Shown piece by piece: positions 34,528 to 43,860 of a stretch of 64,000 nucleotides of DNA (positions are counted from its first letter, which is position 1; each line of letters opens with the position of its first letter). Source of the stretch: VRUE01 sp963720805 (lineage in GTDB: Bacteria; Actinomycetota; Thermoleophilia; Solirubrobacterales; 70-9); NCBI GenBank assembly GCA_963720805.1, contig CAVRGT010000007.1:1-64000 (forward strand), written 5' to 3'. The notes below the pieces were generated by a model that was not told where the DNA came from, did no database searches, and saw nothing but the letters and a program-made list of their open reading frames with translations. The translations under genes were made by a program, and so were the position numbers.

Positions 34528-35759
34528 ACGAAATCCTCTTCGATCACCCGGATCGAGCGTGGCGGCGCGCGCAGCACGTCGAGCGCGTCGATCGCCTCCA
34601 ATGCCGCAGCAAAACGCGACTCGAGGCACTCGTGGACGACCATCACCAGGCGGGCGTCCTCGCCCACGCCACGCTGGACGACGCTCTTGACAGAGACGCC
34701 TTCGTCGCCGAGCACCTGGGCGATCTGGCCGAGCACCCCGGGGCGGTCGGCGACCGAGAGGTGCAGGTAAAAGGATGAGGAGACATCGTTGACGATCGGC
34801 AGCTTCACCCGGGTCTCGTGAACCGGCGCGTCGCCGCTGAGGATCGAGACGACGTCGCCGAGCACCGCCGAGGCCGTCTGCACTCCCCCGGCCCCCGGTC
34901 CCGACATCGTCACCTCAGTGATCTCCGGCGCCTCGACCATGACCGCGTTGAAGGGGCCCTCGACCGGGGAGAGCGGGTGCCCGCCGGAGAGGAAGCAGGG
35001 GAAGACGCGGACGCTGATCCCGTCCTCGCGCCGTTCGGCGACGCCGAGCAGCTTCAGCGAGAGGCCGAGCTCCTTGGCGTAGGCGAGGTCGCCCTGTTTG
35101 ATCTGCTCGATCCCCTCGTAGGAGACCTCGTCTAACGTCACCGGCGTGTGGAAGGCGAGGCGGGCGAGGATCGCCATCTTGGCCGCCGCGTCGGCGCCGC
35201 TGACGTCGGCGGTCGGGTCGGCCTCCGCGTAGCCGAGCTCCTGCGCCCGGGCGAGCACCTCCTCGTAGGCGGCGCCGGTCGAAGCCATCTCGCTGAGGAT
35301 GAAGTTGGTGGTGCCGTTGACGATGCCGAAGACCTTGGCGATCTCGGTGACGCCAAAGCTCTCCTGGATCACGCGCACGATCGGGATCACCCCGGCGACG
35401 GCCGCCTCGAAGCGCAGCTGCACCCCGGCCTCCCGGGCGGCGGCGAAGAGCTCCTCGCCGTGCTGGGCGAGCAACTGCTTGTTGGCCGTGACCACCGGCC
35501 GTTTCGCCCGCAGCGCCTCGAGCACGTAGGCGCGGGCGGGCTCGGTGCCGCCGATCAGCTCGACGACCAGGTCGGATTTGGCGAGGATCTCGCCGAAGTC
35601 GCCGCTCTTACGGGTCAGCGCCCCGCTGATCGCGGGCCGGCGACCGCTCGCCGCCTCAACCGCCTCGGCCCGCGCCTCGACCAGCTCGGCGAACGCGCCA
35701 CCGACCGTGCCGCGACCGAGCAGCCCGATGCGGAGGACTTTCGAGGGTTCCTCAGACAT
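34524..35759 (-). CDS. hom: Homoserine dehydrogenase
   Basis: The 411-residue product has an N-terminal Rossmann domain (IGLLGRGTVGG) and the VTANKQLLAQHG and FEAAVAGVIPIVRVI segments. The catalytic KVFGIVNGTTNFIL, then GYAEADPTADVSGADAAAK, lead into a C-terminal ACT domain (FYLHLSVADRPGVLGQIAQV) that usually gives threonine feedback inhibition. It reduces aspartate semialdehyde to homoserine. It overlaps lysA by 8 bp and thrC by 4 bp, so the operon is tightly coupled. Confidence 0.95.
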   Translation of the reverse strand: MSEEPSKVLRIGLLGRGTVGGAFAELVEARAEAVEAASGRRPAISGALTRKSGDFGEILAKSDLVVELIGGTEPARAYVLEALRAKRPVVTANKQLLAQHGEELFAAAREAGVQLRFEAAVAGVIPIVRVIQESFGVTEIAKVFGIVNGTTNFILSEMASTGAAYEEVLARAQELGYAEADPTADVSGADAAAKMAILARLAFHTPVTLDEVSYEGIEQIKQGDLAYAKELGLSLKLLGVAERREDGISVRVFPCFLSGGHPLSPVEGPFNAVMVEAPEITEVTMSGPGAGGVQTASAVLGDVVSILSGDAPVHETRVKLPIVNDVSSSFYLHLSVADRPGVLGQIAQVLGDEGVSVKSVVQRGVGEDARLVMVVHECLESRFAAALEAIDALDVLRAPPRSIRVIEEDFV

Positions 35760-37056
35760 CGCGGGAGGTCAGGTCCTCATAGGTCTCGCGGCGCACGACC
35801 ACGCGGGCATCGCCCTCACGGCAGAAGATCACCGGCGGCCGCGGCACCCCGTTGTAGTTGCTCGCCATCGCGTAGCCGTAGGCGCCGGTGGCGGGCGTAA
35901 CCAGCACGTCGCCCACCGCCGGGGAGGAGAGCTTCGCGTCGCGGACGATGATGTCGCCGGACTCGCAGTGCATGCCGGCGATCGTCGCCGTGCTCGCCGC
36001 CGACTCGGCGGCGCGGTCGGCGATCAGCGCTTCGTAGCGCGAGCCGTAGAGCATCGGCCGCAGGTTGTCCGACATGCCGCCGTCGACGGCGACGTAGGTG
36101 CGGACGCCGGGGATCTCCTTGACCGTGCCGACCCGGTAGGCGGTGAGGCCGGCGTTGCCGACCAGCGAGCGCCCCGGCTCGATCAGGATCCGCACGCTCT
36201 CGCCAAAGACCTCGGCGACGGCGCGCGCCTTGACCTCGACGTAGGCATCGATCGAGGGCGGCTCGTCCTCGGCCGTGTAGGCGATGCCGAGCCCGCCGCC
36301 GACGTTGACGACCTTGCACCACTCGCCCGCCAGCTCGCCGAGCGCCCGGATCGCCAGCGTGTATGGCTCGAGCTCGAAGATCTGCGAGCCGATGTGGGCG
36401 TGCAGGCCGGTCAGCTTGAGCAGGTCGGAGGCGAGCACCCGCTCGATCGCCCGCGCGGCCAGGCCGTCCTCGAGGCCGAAACCGAACTTCGAGTCGAGCT
36501 GGCCCGTCTGCACGTAGTCGTGGGTCGAGGGCTTGATCCCGGGCGTCACCCGGACGAGGACGTCCTGGGGCGCATCGAGCAGCCGCTCGCAGCGATCGAT
36601 CTCGTCGAAGGAATCGAGGATCAGGTGGCCGACACCGGAGCGAGCGGCGAGGAGGATCTCCTCCTCGCTCTTGTTGTTGCCGTGCATGTGAATGCGGGCG
36701 GGGTCGAAGCCGGCGCGCAGCGCCATGTGCAACTCGCCGCCGGAAGCGACGTCGACCGAGAGCCCCTCCTCGGCGAAGAGCCGGTAGGCGGCGGTGCAGG
36801 GCAACGACTTGCTGGCGAAGAGGACTTCCGCGTCGGCCCCGCGGCGCTCGAAAGCCGCACGGTAGGCGCGGGCGCGATCGCGCATGTCGTCCTCGGCGTA
36901 GACGTAGGCCGGCGTGCCGAACTCCGCCGCCAGATCGACGACGTCACAACCGGCGATCTCGAGGTGCCCGCGCTCGTTGATGCGGCTCTTGCCGGGGTAC
37001 ACGGGCGACCCCTCGATCGGGTCCGCCACCGCCCCGCCCTGTGCGCGCTCCGCCAT
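35752..37056 (-). CDS. lysA: Diaminopimelate decarboxylase
   Basis: The 434-residue fold type III PLP enzyme has PLP lysine K83 in LFASKSLPC, HMHGNNKSEEEI, the phosphate-binding GGGLGIAY, EPGRSLVGNAG, and the active-site GMHCESGD motif. It performs the last step of lysine synthesis. It is the first gene of the lysA-hom-thrC-(ATPase)-thrB operon, an arrangement common in actinobacteria. A CACAAT box 8 nt before the ATG may start transcription with almost no leader. Confidence 0.95.
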   Translation of the reverse strand: MAERAQGGAVADPIEGSPVYPGKSRINERGHLEIAGCDVVDLAAEFGTPAYVYAEDDMRDRARAYRAAFERRGADAEVLFASKSLPCTAAYRLFAEEGLSVDVASGGELHMALRAGFDPARIHMHGNNKSEEEILLAARSGVGHLILDSFDEIDRCERLLDAPQDVLVRVTPGIKPSTHDYVQTGQLDSKFGFGLEDGLAARAIERVLASDLLKLTGLHAHIGSQIFELEPYTLAIRALGELAGEWCKVVNVGGGLGIAYTAEDEPPSIDAYVEVKARAVAEVFGESVRILIEPGRSLVGNAGLTAYRVGTVKEIPGVRTYVAVDGGMSDNLRPMLYGSRYEALIADRAAESAASTATIAGMHCESGDIIVRDAKLSSPAVGDVLVTPATGAYGYAMASNYNGVPRPPVIFCREGDARVVVRRETYEDLTSRDV

Positions 37057-37103
37057 AGGCGGGCATTGTGACGGTTGAACGGGGAGCGGCGACTAGCGGC
37101 CGG

Positions 37104-37805
37104 CTATTTTTTGCCGCCGAGCAGGCCGCCGACACCTTTGACGACTTCGTCGACGGTTTTGCCCACCGTCGATTCCGGACCGGCCACGCTTTCGACGACG
37201 TTTTCGGTGGTTTCGGTCACGCCGGTGCTGCCGAGCGCCCCGCCGGTGGCTTCGTCGACGCCGGAAACCGTTTTGTTGACGGTTTCGGTGACCGCTCCCA
37301 AGGTCGATTTGCTGCCACCCGCCGCGCCGCCAGATCCGGTTCCGGGACTGGAGCCACCCCCACCGCCGCCTCCTCCCGGAGCGGGGCTCGAGCTGGCCGA
37401 GCCGCTCGGTGAGGAACCGCTCGGGGCGCTGCCCCCCTGCCCGGCCGGGGTGGACGGAGGCGCTTCCGCGGCGGGCGAGCCCGCAGCGGCCGTCGGCGAT
37501 GCGTCGACCGCGACTTGGTTGGCCTGCTTCGCGGTGGACTGGCCATTGCCGTTCGGGGCGGAGCCCTTGGTTACGACGGGACTGGAACTGGCACCGCCGG
37601 TTTCCGCCGTCGATGTCGCCGCGCCCGCGCCGAACCTGCCGGATTCGGTGGCGGCGCTGTCATCCCCGCCGATGCCGAGGCCGGCCAGCGGCCAGTCCCT
37701 CAAGGCCTGAAAGGAGACGAGCAGGACAAAGGCGACCACGGCAGCCGCGACCAGTGCGGTGCTGGACACCGCTCCCGCGAGATAGGTGTGAGCCTGGCGA
37801 ATCAT
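37104..37805 (-). CDS. Membrane-anchored low-complexity protein
   Basis: The 233-residue product has one N-terminal membrane helix (TALVAAAVVAFVLLVSF), a long Gly/Ser/Pro/Ala-rich disordered region with a run of eight glycines, and a C-terminal Thr/Val-rich repeat (TETVNKTVSGVDEATGG, TVGKTVDEVVKGVGGLLGG). The start is ATG 37805 because AAGGAGG lies 7 nt upstream. The protein probably spans the wall, with the repeat outside. No family was recognised beyond general similarity to actinobacterial surface proteins. Confidence 0.68.
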   Translation of the reverse strand: MIRQAHTYLAGAVSSTALVAAAVVAFVLLVSFQALRDWPLAGLGIGGDDSAATESGRFGAGAATSTAETGGASSSPVVTKGSAPNGNGQSTAKQANQVAVDASPTAAAGSPAAEAPPSTPAGQGGSAPSGSSPSGSASSSPAPGGGGGGGGSSPGTGSGGAAGGSKSTLGAVTETVNKTVSGVDEATGGALGSTGVTETTENVVESVAGPESTVGKTVDEVVKGVGGLLGGKK

Positions 37806-37873
37806 CTGGCAGCCTCCTTCGAGGCTCATACCCACCCTGCCAGGGTCAAACGCCACCGGCATACCAAATAATT

Positions 37874-37891
37874 GAATTTCCTAGGGAATTC
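37874..37891. promoter_or_regulatory. AT-rich near-perfect palindrome
   Basis: GAATTTCCTAGGGAATTC is an 18-bp palindrome with one mismatched pair, upstream of the membrane protein gene and just after the M23 peptidase gene. It could be an operator. No -10/-35 pair could be placed with confidence. Confidence 0.3.
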
Positions 37892-37927
37892 TGAGTAAAC
37901 GAGGCGAGCCGCAGACGTGACCCGGCG

Positions 37928-39124
37928 CTACAGGTAGGCCATCGGATCGGTGACTTCGCCGTCGATCCGAACCTCGAAATGAAGGTGCGGCCCGAGGCAG
38001 TAGCCGGTGCAGTCGCTGTAGCCGATGATCTCGCCCTGGGAGACCTGCTGCCCGGCGGAGACGGCGAAGGTCTCCTGATGGGCGTAACAGGTGGAGAGCC
38101 CGCCGCCGTGGTCGATGCAGGTGTAGTTGCCGTAGCCGCCGCTGCTCGCCTCGGGCTCGGTGAAGATCACGGTGCCGGTGGCAGCGGCCCTGATCGGGGT
38201 GCCACTGGGCACGGCGATGTCGATGCCGGGGTGGTACTCGTAGCTGCCGTTGATCGTGCGCGACCCAAAGCCCGAGACGACCGGGCCGTCGACCGGCCAG
38301 ATCAGACCACCGCTGCCGCCACGAATCGGACCGGCCGGCAGGAGGACCGACCCGTAGCCGGCCAGCTGCGCGGCGATCTTCGCCTGGATTTTTGCCACTG
38401 AGCCGTCCAGCTCCTCTTCGTGGGAGCGGATCTTCTTCAGCGCCGCGACGCGATCGCCACGAGCGGCGAGGAGCGAGGACTGGCGCTGCTGAACGGCGCT
38501 GCGCGCGCTCGCCAGGGTCTGCTCTTCTGCCGCGATCGAGTCGCGCGCCGTTTCGATCTGGTCCTTGGCGCCGCGCAGGCGATCGACCGTGCGTTTGACC
38601 TGGTCGCGCAGTTCGCGCACCCGGCCGACGATCGCTTCGTCGTTGCCGCGGATGCGGTTGAGGTATTCCGTGCGGTCGATCAGATCGTCGTAGCCGTTGG
38701 CGCCGACGATGACGCTGAGCACGTCGGGCGTGCCGGTCTCATACATGGCGACGAGGCGGTCGCGCAGGGCGCCCAGGGCCCGCTTCAGATGCGATCGCAT
38801 CTTGACCAGCCGGCCCTTGGCCGTATCCAGCTGCGCCACCGCTCTGTCAAGTTCGGCCTGCTTGGCATCGAGACGGTCTTCTACCGCGGCCTCCTTGGTG
38901 CGGAGACCGGCGACCTCGGTGGTGAGGTTGTCAATGCGATCGCCGAGCTGGGAGATTGTCGTCGAGAGCACCCCGGAGCGTTCGCGCACCTTGGAAAGCT
39001 TCGCTTCCTTGGCGTCGAGCTTCGATTCGAGATCTTCGGCGGGCGCGGCGGCGGCTGCGAGCAGCACAACCAGCGCCGCCGCGGCGGAGAGAAAGGCCGC
39101 CGTGGCAAGGCGATTTCTGAGCAT
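37928..39124 (-). CDS. Secreted coiled-coil M23 peptidase (LytM/EnvC type)
   Basis: From ATG 39124 the product is 398 residues, with a signal peptide (AAFLSAAAALVVLLAAAAA) and a long coiled coil of about 200 residues like EnvC/CwlO or RipA N-termini. A C-terminal LytM domain follows, with zinc ligands in YHPGIDIAVPSG (HxxxD) and GPHLHFEVRIDG (HxH). It should cleave peptidoglycan cross-bridges during growth or division, or activate amidases. TAGCCT (39133-39138) is 8 nt before the ATG, so the start is set here and not at 39181. Confidence 0.9.
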   Translation of the reverse strand: MLRNRLATAAFLSAAAALVVLLAAAAAPAEDLESKLDAKEAKLSKVRERSGVLSTTISQLGDRIDNLTTEVAGLRTKEAAVEDRLDAKQAELDRAVAQLDTAKGRLVKMRSHLKRALGALRDRLVAMYETGTPDVLSVIVGANGYDDLIDRTEYLNRIRGNDEAIVGRVRELRDQVKRTVDRLRGAKDQIETARDSIAAEEQTLASARSAVQQRQSSLLAARGDRVAALKKIRSHEEELDGSVAKIQAKIAAQLAGYGSVLLPAGPIRGGSGGLIWPVDGPVVSGFGSRTINGSYEYHPGIDIAVPSGTPIRAAATGTVIFTEPEASSGGYGNYTCIDHGGGLSTCYAHQETFAVSAGQQVSQGEIIGYSDCTGYCLGPHLHFEVRIDGEVTDPMAYL

Positions 39125-39193
39125 CGCCGCCGAGGCTAGCCAACTCGAGATGTGCCGACTTGCAGGGAAATCCCCCTGCAACCGGCCTTGCGA

Positions 39194-40114
39194 TCAACTC
39201 CTTGGCGAGGCGTTCTCGACGTGGAGGAGATCGGCCGAGGCCTCTTCCTCCATCTGCAGCGTCGTGTGATCGATCCCAAAGCGCTCGTGCAGCAGCAGCT
39301 CGAGCCGCCGCCGCACCAGCCCCGGATCGCAATCCGAGCTGACCACGACGTGAGCGGCGAGGGCGCCAAAGCCCAACGTCACGGTCCAGATGTGCAGGTC
39401 GTGGACGGAGCGCACCCCCTCCTCCTCACAGATCGCCGCCCCGGCAGCGTCGACGTCCACCCCAGCGGGCGCCGCCTCCATCAGCACGTCGAAAGGCTCC
39501 TTGATCAGGCGCCAGGAGGAAGCAAGGATCAGCACGGAGATCAGCAGGCCGACGATCGGGTCGACCACATCCGAGCCTCCAGCGAGGACCCAGGCGCCCG
39601 CGATGACGACGCCGAGCGAACCAAGCGCATCGGCGGCGGAATGCCGGAGAACGCCCTCGAGGTTGACGTCCTCACGCTGCCCCCGGGCCAAAACCACGGT
39701 CGCGGCAACATTGCCGAGCAAGCCGAGCAGACCTAGGCCAAGCACCCCAAGCCCGTCGATCTGCGGCGGATCGCTGAACCGCCCGATCGCCTCCACTCCG
39801 ATCACGACAGAGACGACGACAAGCAGCAACCCATTGGTAAGCGCCGCCAGGATCTCCGAGCGCTGATACCCAAACGTCATCCGCCCCCCAGCTGGCCGAG
39901 CAGCGAGAGCAGCAGCAAACAACGCCAGCCCAATCGCCCCCACATCAGAGAGCAGATGCCCCGCGTCCGCCAGCACCGCCAGCGAACCAGTCAGCACACC
40001 GCCAACAGCCTCCGCGAGGAGCATCCCCGCGTTGATCCCCAGCGCAATCCACATCCGCCGCCGGCTATCGCCGCGCCGCGCATCCAGCGCATGCGAATGA
40101 TCGTGTGAGTGCAC
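39194..40114 (-). CDS. Cation diffusion facilitator (zinc/cobalt exporter)
   Basis: The 306-residue product begins with a His-rich tip (MHSHDHSHALD) and has six membrane helices. The zinc-site residues are in LADAGHLLSDVG (HxxxD) on TM2 and LRHSAADALGSLG on TM5. The C-terminal cytoplasmic dimer domain (VRSVHDLHIWTVTLG, DCDPGLVRRRLELLL) carries regulatory metal sites. It exports Zn2+ or a similar divalent metal in exchange for protons. TAAGCT (40121-40126) is 6 nt before the GTG start, so the mRNA is probably leaderless. Confidence 0.92.
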   Translation of the reverse strand: MHSHDHSHALDARRGDSRRRMWIALGINAGMLLAEAVGGVLTGSLAVLADAGHLLSDVGAIGLALFAAALAARPAGGRMTFGYQRSEILAALTNGLLLVVVSVVIGVEAIGRFSDPPQIDGLGVLGLGLLGLLGNVAATVVLARGQREDVNLEGVLRHSAADALGSLGVVIAGAWVLAGGSDVVDPIVGLLISVLILASSWRLIKEPFDVLMEAAPAGVDVDAAGAAICEEEGVRSVHDLHIWTVTLGFGALAAHVVVSSDCDPGLVRRRLELLLHERFGIDHTTLQMEEEASADLLHVENASPRS

Positions 40115-40137
40115 GCCCCGAGCTTAGGACCTGCGTA

Positions 40138-40201
40138 AGCCGTCGGGGGTCCCTTTCCAGGAACTCCCGCGAAGCGGCCTGGAAAGGGACCCCCGACGGC
40201 T
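40138..40201. terminator. Hairpin with perfect 24-bp arms
   Basis: Arms 40138-40161 and 40178-40201 (left arm begins AGCCGTCGGGGGTCCC) lie 12 bp after the acyl-CoA dehydrogenase stop (minus strand). A long-stem terminator without a U-tract is inferred. Confidence 0.6.
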
Positions 40202-40212
40202 CGGGACAAGAC

Positions 40213-41484
40213 CTACGCCGGAACGGGCTCCCCCGCGGGTTTCTCAGCCATCGCCTGCTCGGCGATTTCCGCCGCATACCCAAGCCGCTCGGCATATTCC
40301 CGCGCCTGCATGCGAGAAATGACCATCCGCTGAATCTCCGCCGTCCCCTCGAACAGCTGGTAGATCTTGGCGTCGCGGAACCACTTCTCCAGCGGGCACT
40401 CGCTGCTCCAGGAGTAAGGACCGACGAGGTCCATCAGCGTCGTCGTCGCCCACATCGTCACGTCGCCGGCCTTGAGCTTCGACATCGAGCCCTGGCCGCC
40501 GCGCATCGGGATGCCGTTGCGGCCCATCCAGGCGGCGCGCTGGACCAACAACCGGGCGCCTTCAATCTCGGTGGCGACGTCGGCCAGGGTCTGCTGGATG
40601 CGCTGCTCGCCGAGCACCGGCTTGCCGCCCTCGGACTGGCCGTCGAGGTACTCGAGGGTCCACTCATAGGCAGCCTGAGCGATGCCGAGGGCCGAGGCCC
40701 CGACCAGCGGCCGGGTCATCTCGAAGGTCGCCAGGGCGTCGGCGCCACGCGACTTCTTGCCTTCGCGGCCGCGCTGCAGCTTGCGCTCCAGCTTCTCCTC
40801 GCCGCCAAGCAGGTTCTCGATCGGGATCCGGCAGTCCTCGAGCACGATCTCCGCCGTGTGCGAGGCGCGGATGCCGAGCTTGGACTCCTTCTTGCCCTGG
40901 CTCAGCCCGGGCGTGTCCTTGCCGATCACGAAGGAGGCCTGGCCGCGGGTGCCGAGAGTGGGGTCGACGGTGGCGACGACAACGTGGACGTCGGCGATGC
41001 CGCCGTTGGTGATGAAGACCTTGGTGCCGTTGAGCACCCACTCGTCACCGTCTCGCTTGACCGTCGTCTTCAGGCTCTTGACGTCGGAGCCGGCCTGCGG
41101 CTCGGTGACCGCGTAGGCGCCGAGCTTGATTTCCCCGCCGCTGCCGAAGCACTCAGGGACCCAGCGACTGATCTGCTCCGGCGTCCCGGAGGAGGCGATT
41201 CCCGCCGCAGCCAAGCCGGAGCCCGAGATCGCCAGGGCGGTACCGGCGCAGCCCCAGTGGAACTCCTCGGCTGAGATCACCTGCATCTGGCCCTGCTCGT
41301 CGGCGGCGGAGCGCTGGATGCTCTCGAGACCGCCGAAGCCCTGTTTGCGCGCCTCCTTGATTACCTCCCAGGGGGTGCTCTCCTCTTCGTCGTGCTTGCG
41401 GGCGGCGGGCCTGATCACCTCACGGGCGAAGGTCCGGCAGCGCTCCTTGTACTCCAGCTGCTCGTCGTTTAGTGCGAAGTCCAT
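40213..41484 (-). CDS. Acyl-CoA dehydrogenase
   Basis: The 423-residue flavoenzyme has the usual ACAD signatures: AVTEPQAGSDVKSLKT (FAD-binding motif), WVLNGTKVFITNG, RGGQGSMSKLKAGDV and the C-terminal YQLFEGTAEIQRMVISR with the catalytic Glu. It oxidises an acyl-CoA to the 2-enoyl-CoA and passes electrons to ETF. AAGAAGG lies before the ATG. A palindromic site at 41524-41539 in its upstream region is identical to one before the thiolase gene, so co-regulation is likely. Confidence 0.92.
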   Translation of the reverse strand: MDFALNDEQLEYKERCRTFAREVIRPAARKHDEEESTPWEVIKEARKQGFGGLESIQRSAADEQGQMQVISAEEFHWGCAGTALAISGSGLAAAGIASSGTPEQISRWVPECFGSGGEIKLGAYAVTEPQAGSDVKSLKTTVKRDGDEWVLNGTKVFITNGGIADVHVVVATVDPTLGTRGQASFVIGKDTPGLSQGKKESKLGIRASHTAEIVLEDCRIPIENLLGGEEKLERKLQRGREGKKSRGADALATFEMTRPLVGASALGIAQAAYEWTLEYLDGQSEGGKPVLGEQRIQQTLADVATEIEGARLLVQRAAWMGRNGIPMRGGQGSMSKLKAGDVTMWATTTLMDLVGPYSWSSECPLEKWFRDAKIYQLFEGTAEIQRMVISRMQAREYAERLGYAAEIAEQAMAEKPAGEPVPA

Positions 41485-41523
41485 GGGTCCCTTCTTGGTC
41501 GGCGGCGCGGTCGCGGGGGTTGA

Positions 41524-41539
41524 TTGACTGGTCAGTCAA
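41524..41539. promoter_or_regulatory. TetR-type operator, copy A
   Basis: TTGACTG-GT-CAGTCAA is a perfect palindrome. The surrounding 21 bases (41522-41542) are identical to 50299-50319. It lies between the divergent acyl-CoA dehydrogenase and CWB2-protein genes. Acyl-CoA-responsive TetR proteins bind sites of this general form; the regulator gene is not in the window. Confidence 0.7.
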
Positions 41540-41598
41540 CCAGTCCTCGAAAGGTTAGCTGACCAGCCGGCCACCGCCTCGCCTGTACCGTTCCCGCC

Positions 41599-42942
41599 TT
41601 GGCCGGGAAACGCCCCATCAACGCCGAGGTGCCGGCGGCGAAATCGGATCAGCCGCCCAAGCCGGAGCAAGGGCCGGCCGCAACGCCACCGCCAACTGCA
41701 AAGCGCAAGCGCAAACCGGTCCCAACGGCGCTGAAGGCAATCGGCGGACTGGTTCTGATCGCCGTCGTCTTCCTGATCGCCGCGGTGCTCGGCGGCGGCG
41801 GCTCGAACAAGCAAGACGAAAAGCCCGCGCCGGCGCCGGTCCAGGCCACACCCCAACCGGCGCCCGAAGAAAAGCAGACCCCCACTGCCGAGGCGGCCGA
41901 AGAACTGGGCTACCCGGCGTTTGCCACCAACAACACGACCAGAGTCGGCGGCTCCGACGCGGCGACAACCGCGGCCGGAGTGGCGCTCGCCGTCTTCCCC
42001 TCGGCCAAGGTCGCGCAACGGCCCGCAGCGGTCACCCTGGTCGATGAAACCGACTGGCAGGGAGCGGTCGCGGCGGCGGTGCTGATGTCTTCCCCGGTGC
42101 GGGCGCCGCTGCTCGTCTCTACCGGAGGCGACCTCCCCGACCCGACATCCCAGGCCCTCGAGACCCTCGACCCGCAGGGAAGCAGCGCCACCGACAAAAC
42201 GCAGGCCTTTGTCATTGGCGACGCGACCGCGCCGGACGGGCTGCGGACCACGCGCGTGAAAGCGGCGAACCCGGCCGCCCTGGGGGTCGCGATCGAGGCG
42301 CTGCGAAACAAACTGCTCGGGGACGCCCCCAAGCACATCGTCCTCGCCCCGGAAAGCCGGCCCGAATTCGCCGCGCCGGCCGCGGCCTGGGCCGCCCGCT
42401 CGGGTGACGCGGTTCTCTACAGCGGCACCACCAAGCTGCCCAAGGAGACCGCCGGTGCCCTGAGCGAAGACCCGAAGACGCCGGTCTACGTGCTCGGGCC
42501 CACCTCGACCATCTCCTCGGCTGTGATCAGGGAAGTCGCCAAGATCGGCAACCCGGTGCGCCGGGTCTCCGGGAAGAAACCGGTCGAAAACGCGATCGCC
42601 CTGGCCCGCTACGCGCGCGGCGGCTTTGGCTGGAACGTCAACGACCCTGGCCACGGCCTCGTCGTCGCCCGCAGCGACGAACCGCTCGCGGCGGCGATCT
42701 CCTCGCCCCTCTCAGCGTCCGGCACCTGGGGGCCGCTGCTGCTCAGCGATGACGCCGATACGCTGCCGAAAGCGCTGCGCGAATACCTGCTCGACATCAA
42801 GCCCGGCTACACCACCGATCCCACCCGCGCCTTCTACAACCACGTCTGGGTGATCGGGGACCAGGAGGCCATCGACGTGAACCAGCAAGCCGAAATCGAT
42901 CAGCTCGCCGAACTGGCGAAGATCGGAGGGGGAGAAGAATGA
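41599..42942 (+). CDS. Membrane-anchored protein with cell-wall-binding (CWB2) repeats
   Basis: The 447-residue product has a Pro-rich basic N-terminus, one membrane helix (AIGGLVLIAVVFLIAAVLG), a Pro/Ala linker and an extracytoplasmic region with CWB2-type repeats. These include TTRVGGSDAATTAAGVALAV, then VLMSSPVRAPLLVSTGGDL, YVLGPTSTISSAVIREVAK and HVWVIGDQEAID. Such domains attach proteins to wall glycopolymers. TACCGT (41586-41591) is 7 nt before TTG 41599, supporting that unusual start. It overlaps the next gene by ATGA. Confidence 0.8.
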   Translation: MAGKRPINAEVPAAKSDQPPKPEQGPAATPPPTAKRKRKPVPTALKAIGGLVLIAVVFLIAAVLGGGGSNKQDEKPAPAPVQATPQPAPEEKQTPTAEAAEELGYPAFATNNTTRVGGSDAATTAAGVALAVFPSAKVAQRPAAVTLVDETDWQGAVAAAVLMSSPVRAPLLVSTGGDLPDPTSQALETLDPQGSSATDKTQAFVIGDATAPDGLRTTRVKAANPAALGVAIEALRNKLLGDAPKHIVLAPESRPEFAAPAAAWAARSGDAVLYSGTTKLPKETAGALSEDPKTPVYVLGPTSTISSAVIREVAKIGNPVRRVSGKKPVENAIALARYARGGFGWNVNDPGHGLVVARSDEPLAAAISSPLSASGTWGPLLLSDDADTLPKALREYLLDIKPGYTTDPTRAFYNHVWVIGDQEAIDVNQQAEIDQLAELAKIGGGEE

Positions 42943-43190
42943 GCGAGGCCGAGAACCCCGATCTGCTCGGCGGCGGCCGGCGGGTCAGCGCCGAGGACGT
43001 GCGCGCCCTGGCGGGCGCCTCCACCCCGCACTTCGCGCTGCAGGTCCGCAACCGGATCCGCCGCCTGATCGAGCCATTGGCGGCCGAGGACCCGGCGCGG
43101 CGCGAAGGCGAGCGCAAGATCGCCGAGCTCGAGGAGCTGGCCGAGCACAGCGGCGACCCCCGCGGCACGATGGGGATCTCCTCGCATTGA
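42939..43190 (+). CDS. Small conserved-looking protein, 83 residues
   Basis: A soluble, mostly helical protein with AEDVRALAGASTPHFALQVR, NRIRRLIEPLAAEDPAR and GERKIAELEELAEHSG segments. It is coupled to the CWB2 gene upstream (ATGA overlap) and to the MBL hydrolase downstream (TTGA overlap), so it is surely translated as part of a three-gene unit. No family was recognised; a partner or adaptor of the hydrolase is one possibility. Confidence 0.7.
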   Translation: MSEAENPDLLGGGRRVSAEDVRALAGASTPHFALQVRNRIRRLIEPLAAEDPARREGERKIAELEELAEHSGDPRGTMGISSH

Positions 43191-43849
43191 AGAACTTCGC
43201 TCCTGGGGTCTGGCGGCTGAAGGAGTTCCCCGGACCGACGATCAACGTCTACCTCGCCGAGGACGTGCTGATCGACGCCGGACGACGCTGGGACCGGCGC
43301 CGCGTCTTCGCCGAGATCGAGGGGCGAGAGCTCTCGATGCTGGCGCTGACCCACGTGCACGCCGACCACCAGGGAGTCGCCAAGGACGTCTGCGAAGCGC
43401 GGGGCATTCCACTCGCCTGCCACGCCGGTGATGTCGACGCGATGGAGGGAAGGCGCCCGGTCGCCGCCTCTTCGCACCCGATCGCGCGGACCGCGGCCTG
43501 GCTCTGGCAGGGCCCGCCGCACGACGTCGACAAGACGCTCGCCGAGGGCGACGAGGTCGCCGGCTTCCGCGTCGTCCACGCCCCCGGTCACTCGGCTGGC
43601 GAGGTGATCTTCTTCCGCGACTCCGACCGAGTGGCGATCTGCGGCGACGTGATCCGCAGCATGAGCTACGCCAGCGGCCGCCCGATGCTCGCCGAGCCGC
43701 CCGACTTCTACAACCTCGACTCCGCCGAGAACCGCCGCTCGATCCGCGAGCTGGCCGCGCTCGAGCCCAGCCTGATCCTGCCCGGCCACGGCCCCGCCGT
43801 GACCGACATCGCGGCGTTCGAGCGCTTCGCCGCCGCCCTGCCGGCGTAG
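43187..43849 (+). CDS. Metallo-beta-lactamase-fold hydrolase
   Basis: The 220-residue product has the MBL zinc motif ALTHVHADHQG (HxHxDH), further ligands in HAPGHSAGEVIFF (His) and AICGDVIRS (Asp), and the final LPGHGPAV His. This is the glyoxalase II-like layout, so a thioester or lactone hydrolase is likely. The start is TTG 43187, overlapping the preceding stop. Third gene of the CWB2-small protein-MBL unit. Confidence 0.88.
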   Translation: MKNFAPGVWRLKEFPGPTINVYLAEDVLIDAGRRWDRRRVFAEIEGRELSMLALTHVHADHQGVAKDVCEARGIPLACHAGDVDAMEGRRPVAASSHPIARTAAWLWQGPPHDVDKTLAEGDEVAGFRVVHAPGHSAGEVIFFRDSDRVAICGDVIRSMSYASGRPMLAEPPDFYNLDSAENRRSIRELAALEPSLILPGHGPAVTDIAAFERFAAALPA

Positions 43850-43860
43850 CGTCAGGACGG

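Noticed and set aside
35545..37071. 508-codon plus-strand frame opposite lysA
   Set aside because: It lies over lysA with no ribosome-binding site or recognisable domain.
37316..37480. Possible repeat array or CRISPR in the Gly/Ser-rich stretch
   Set aside because: It is low-complexity codon repetition in a secreted protein gene; there are no regular direct repeats with unique spacers. No CRISPR or cas gene was seen anywhere in the window.
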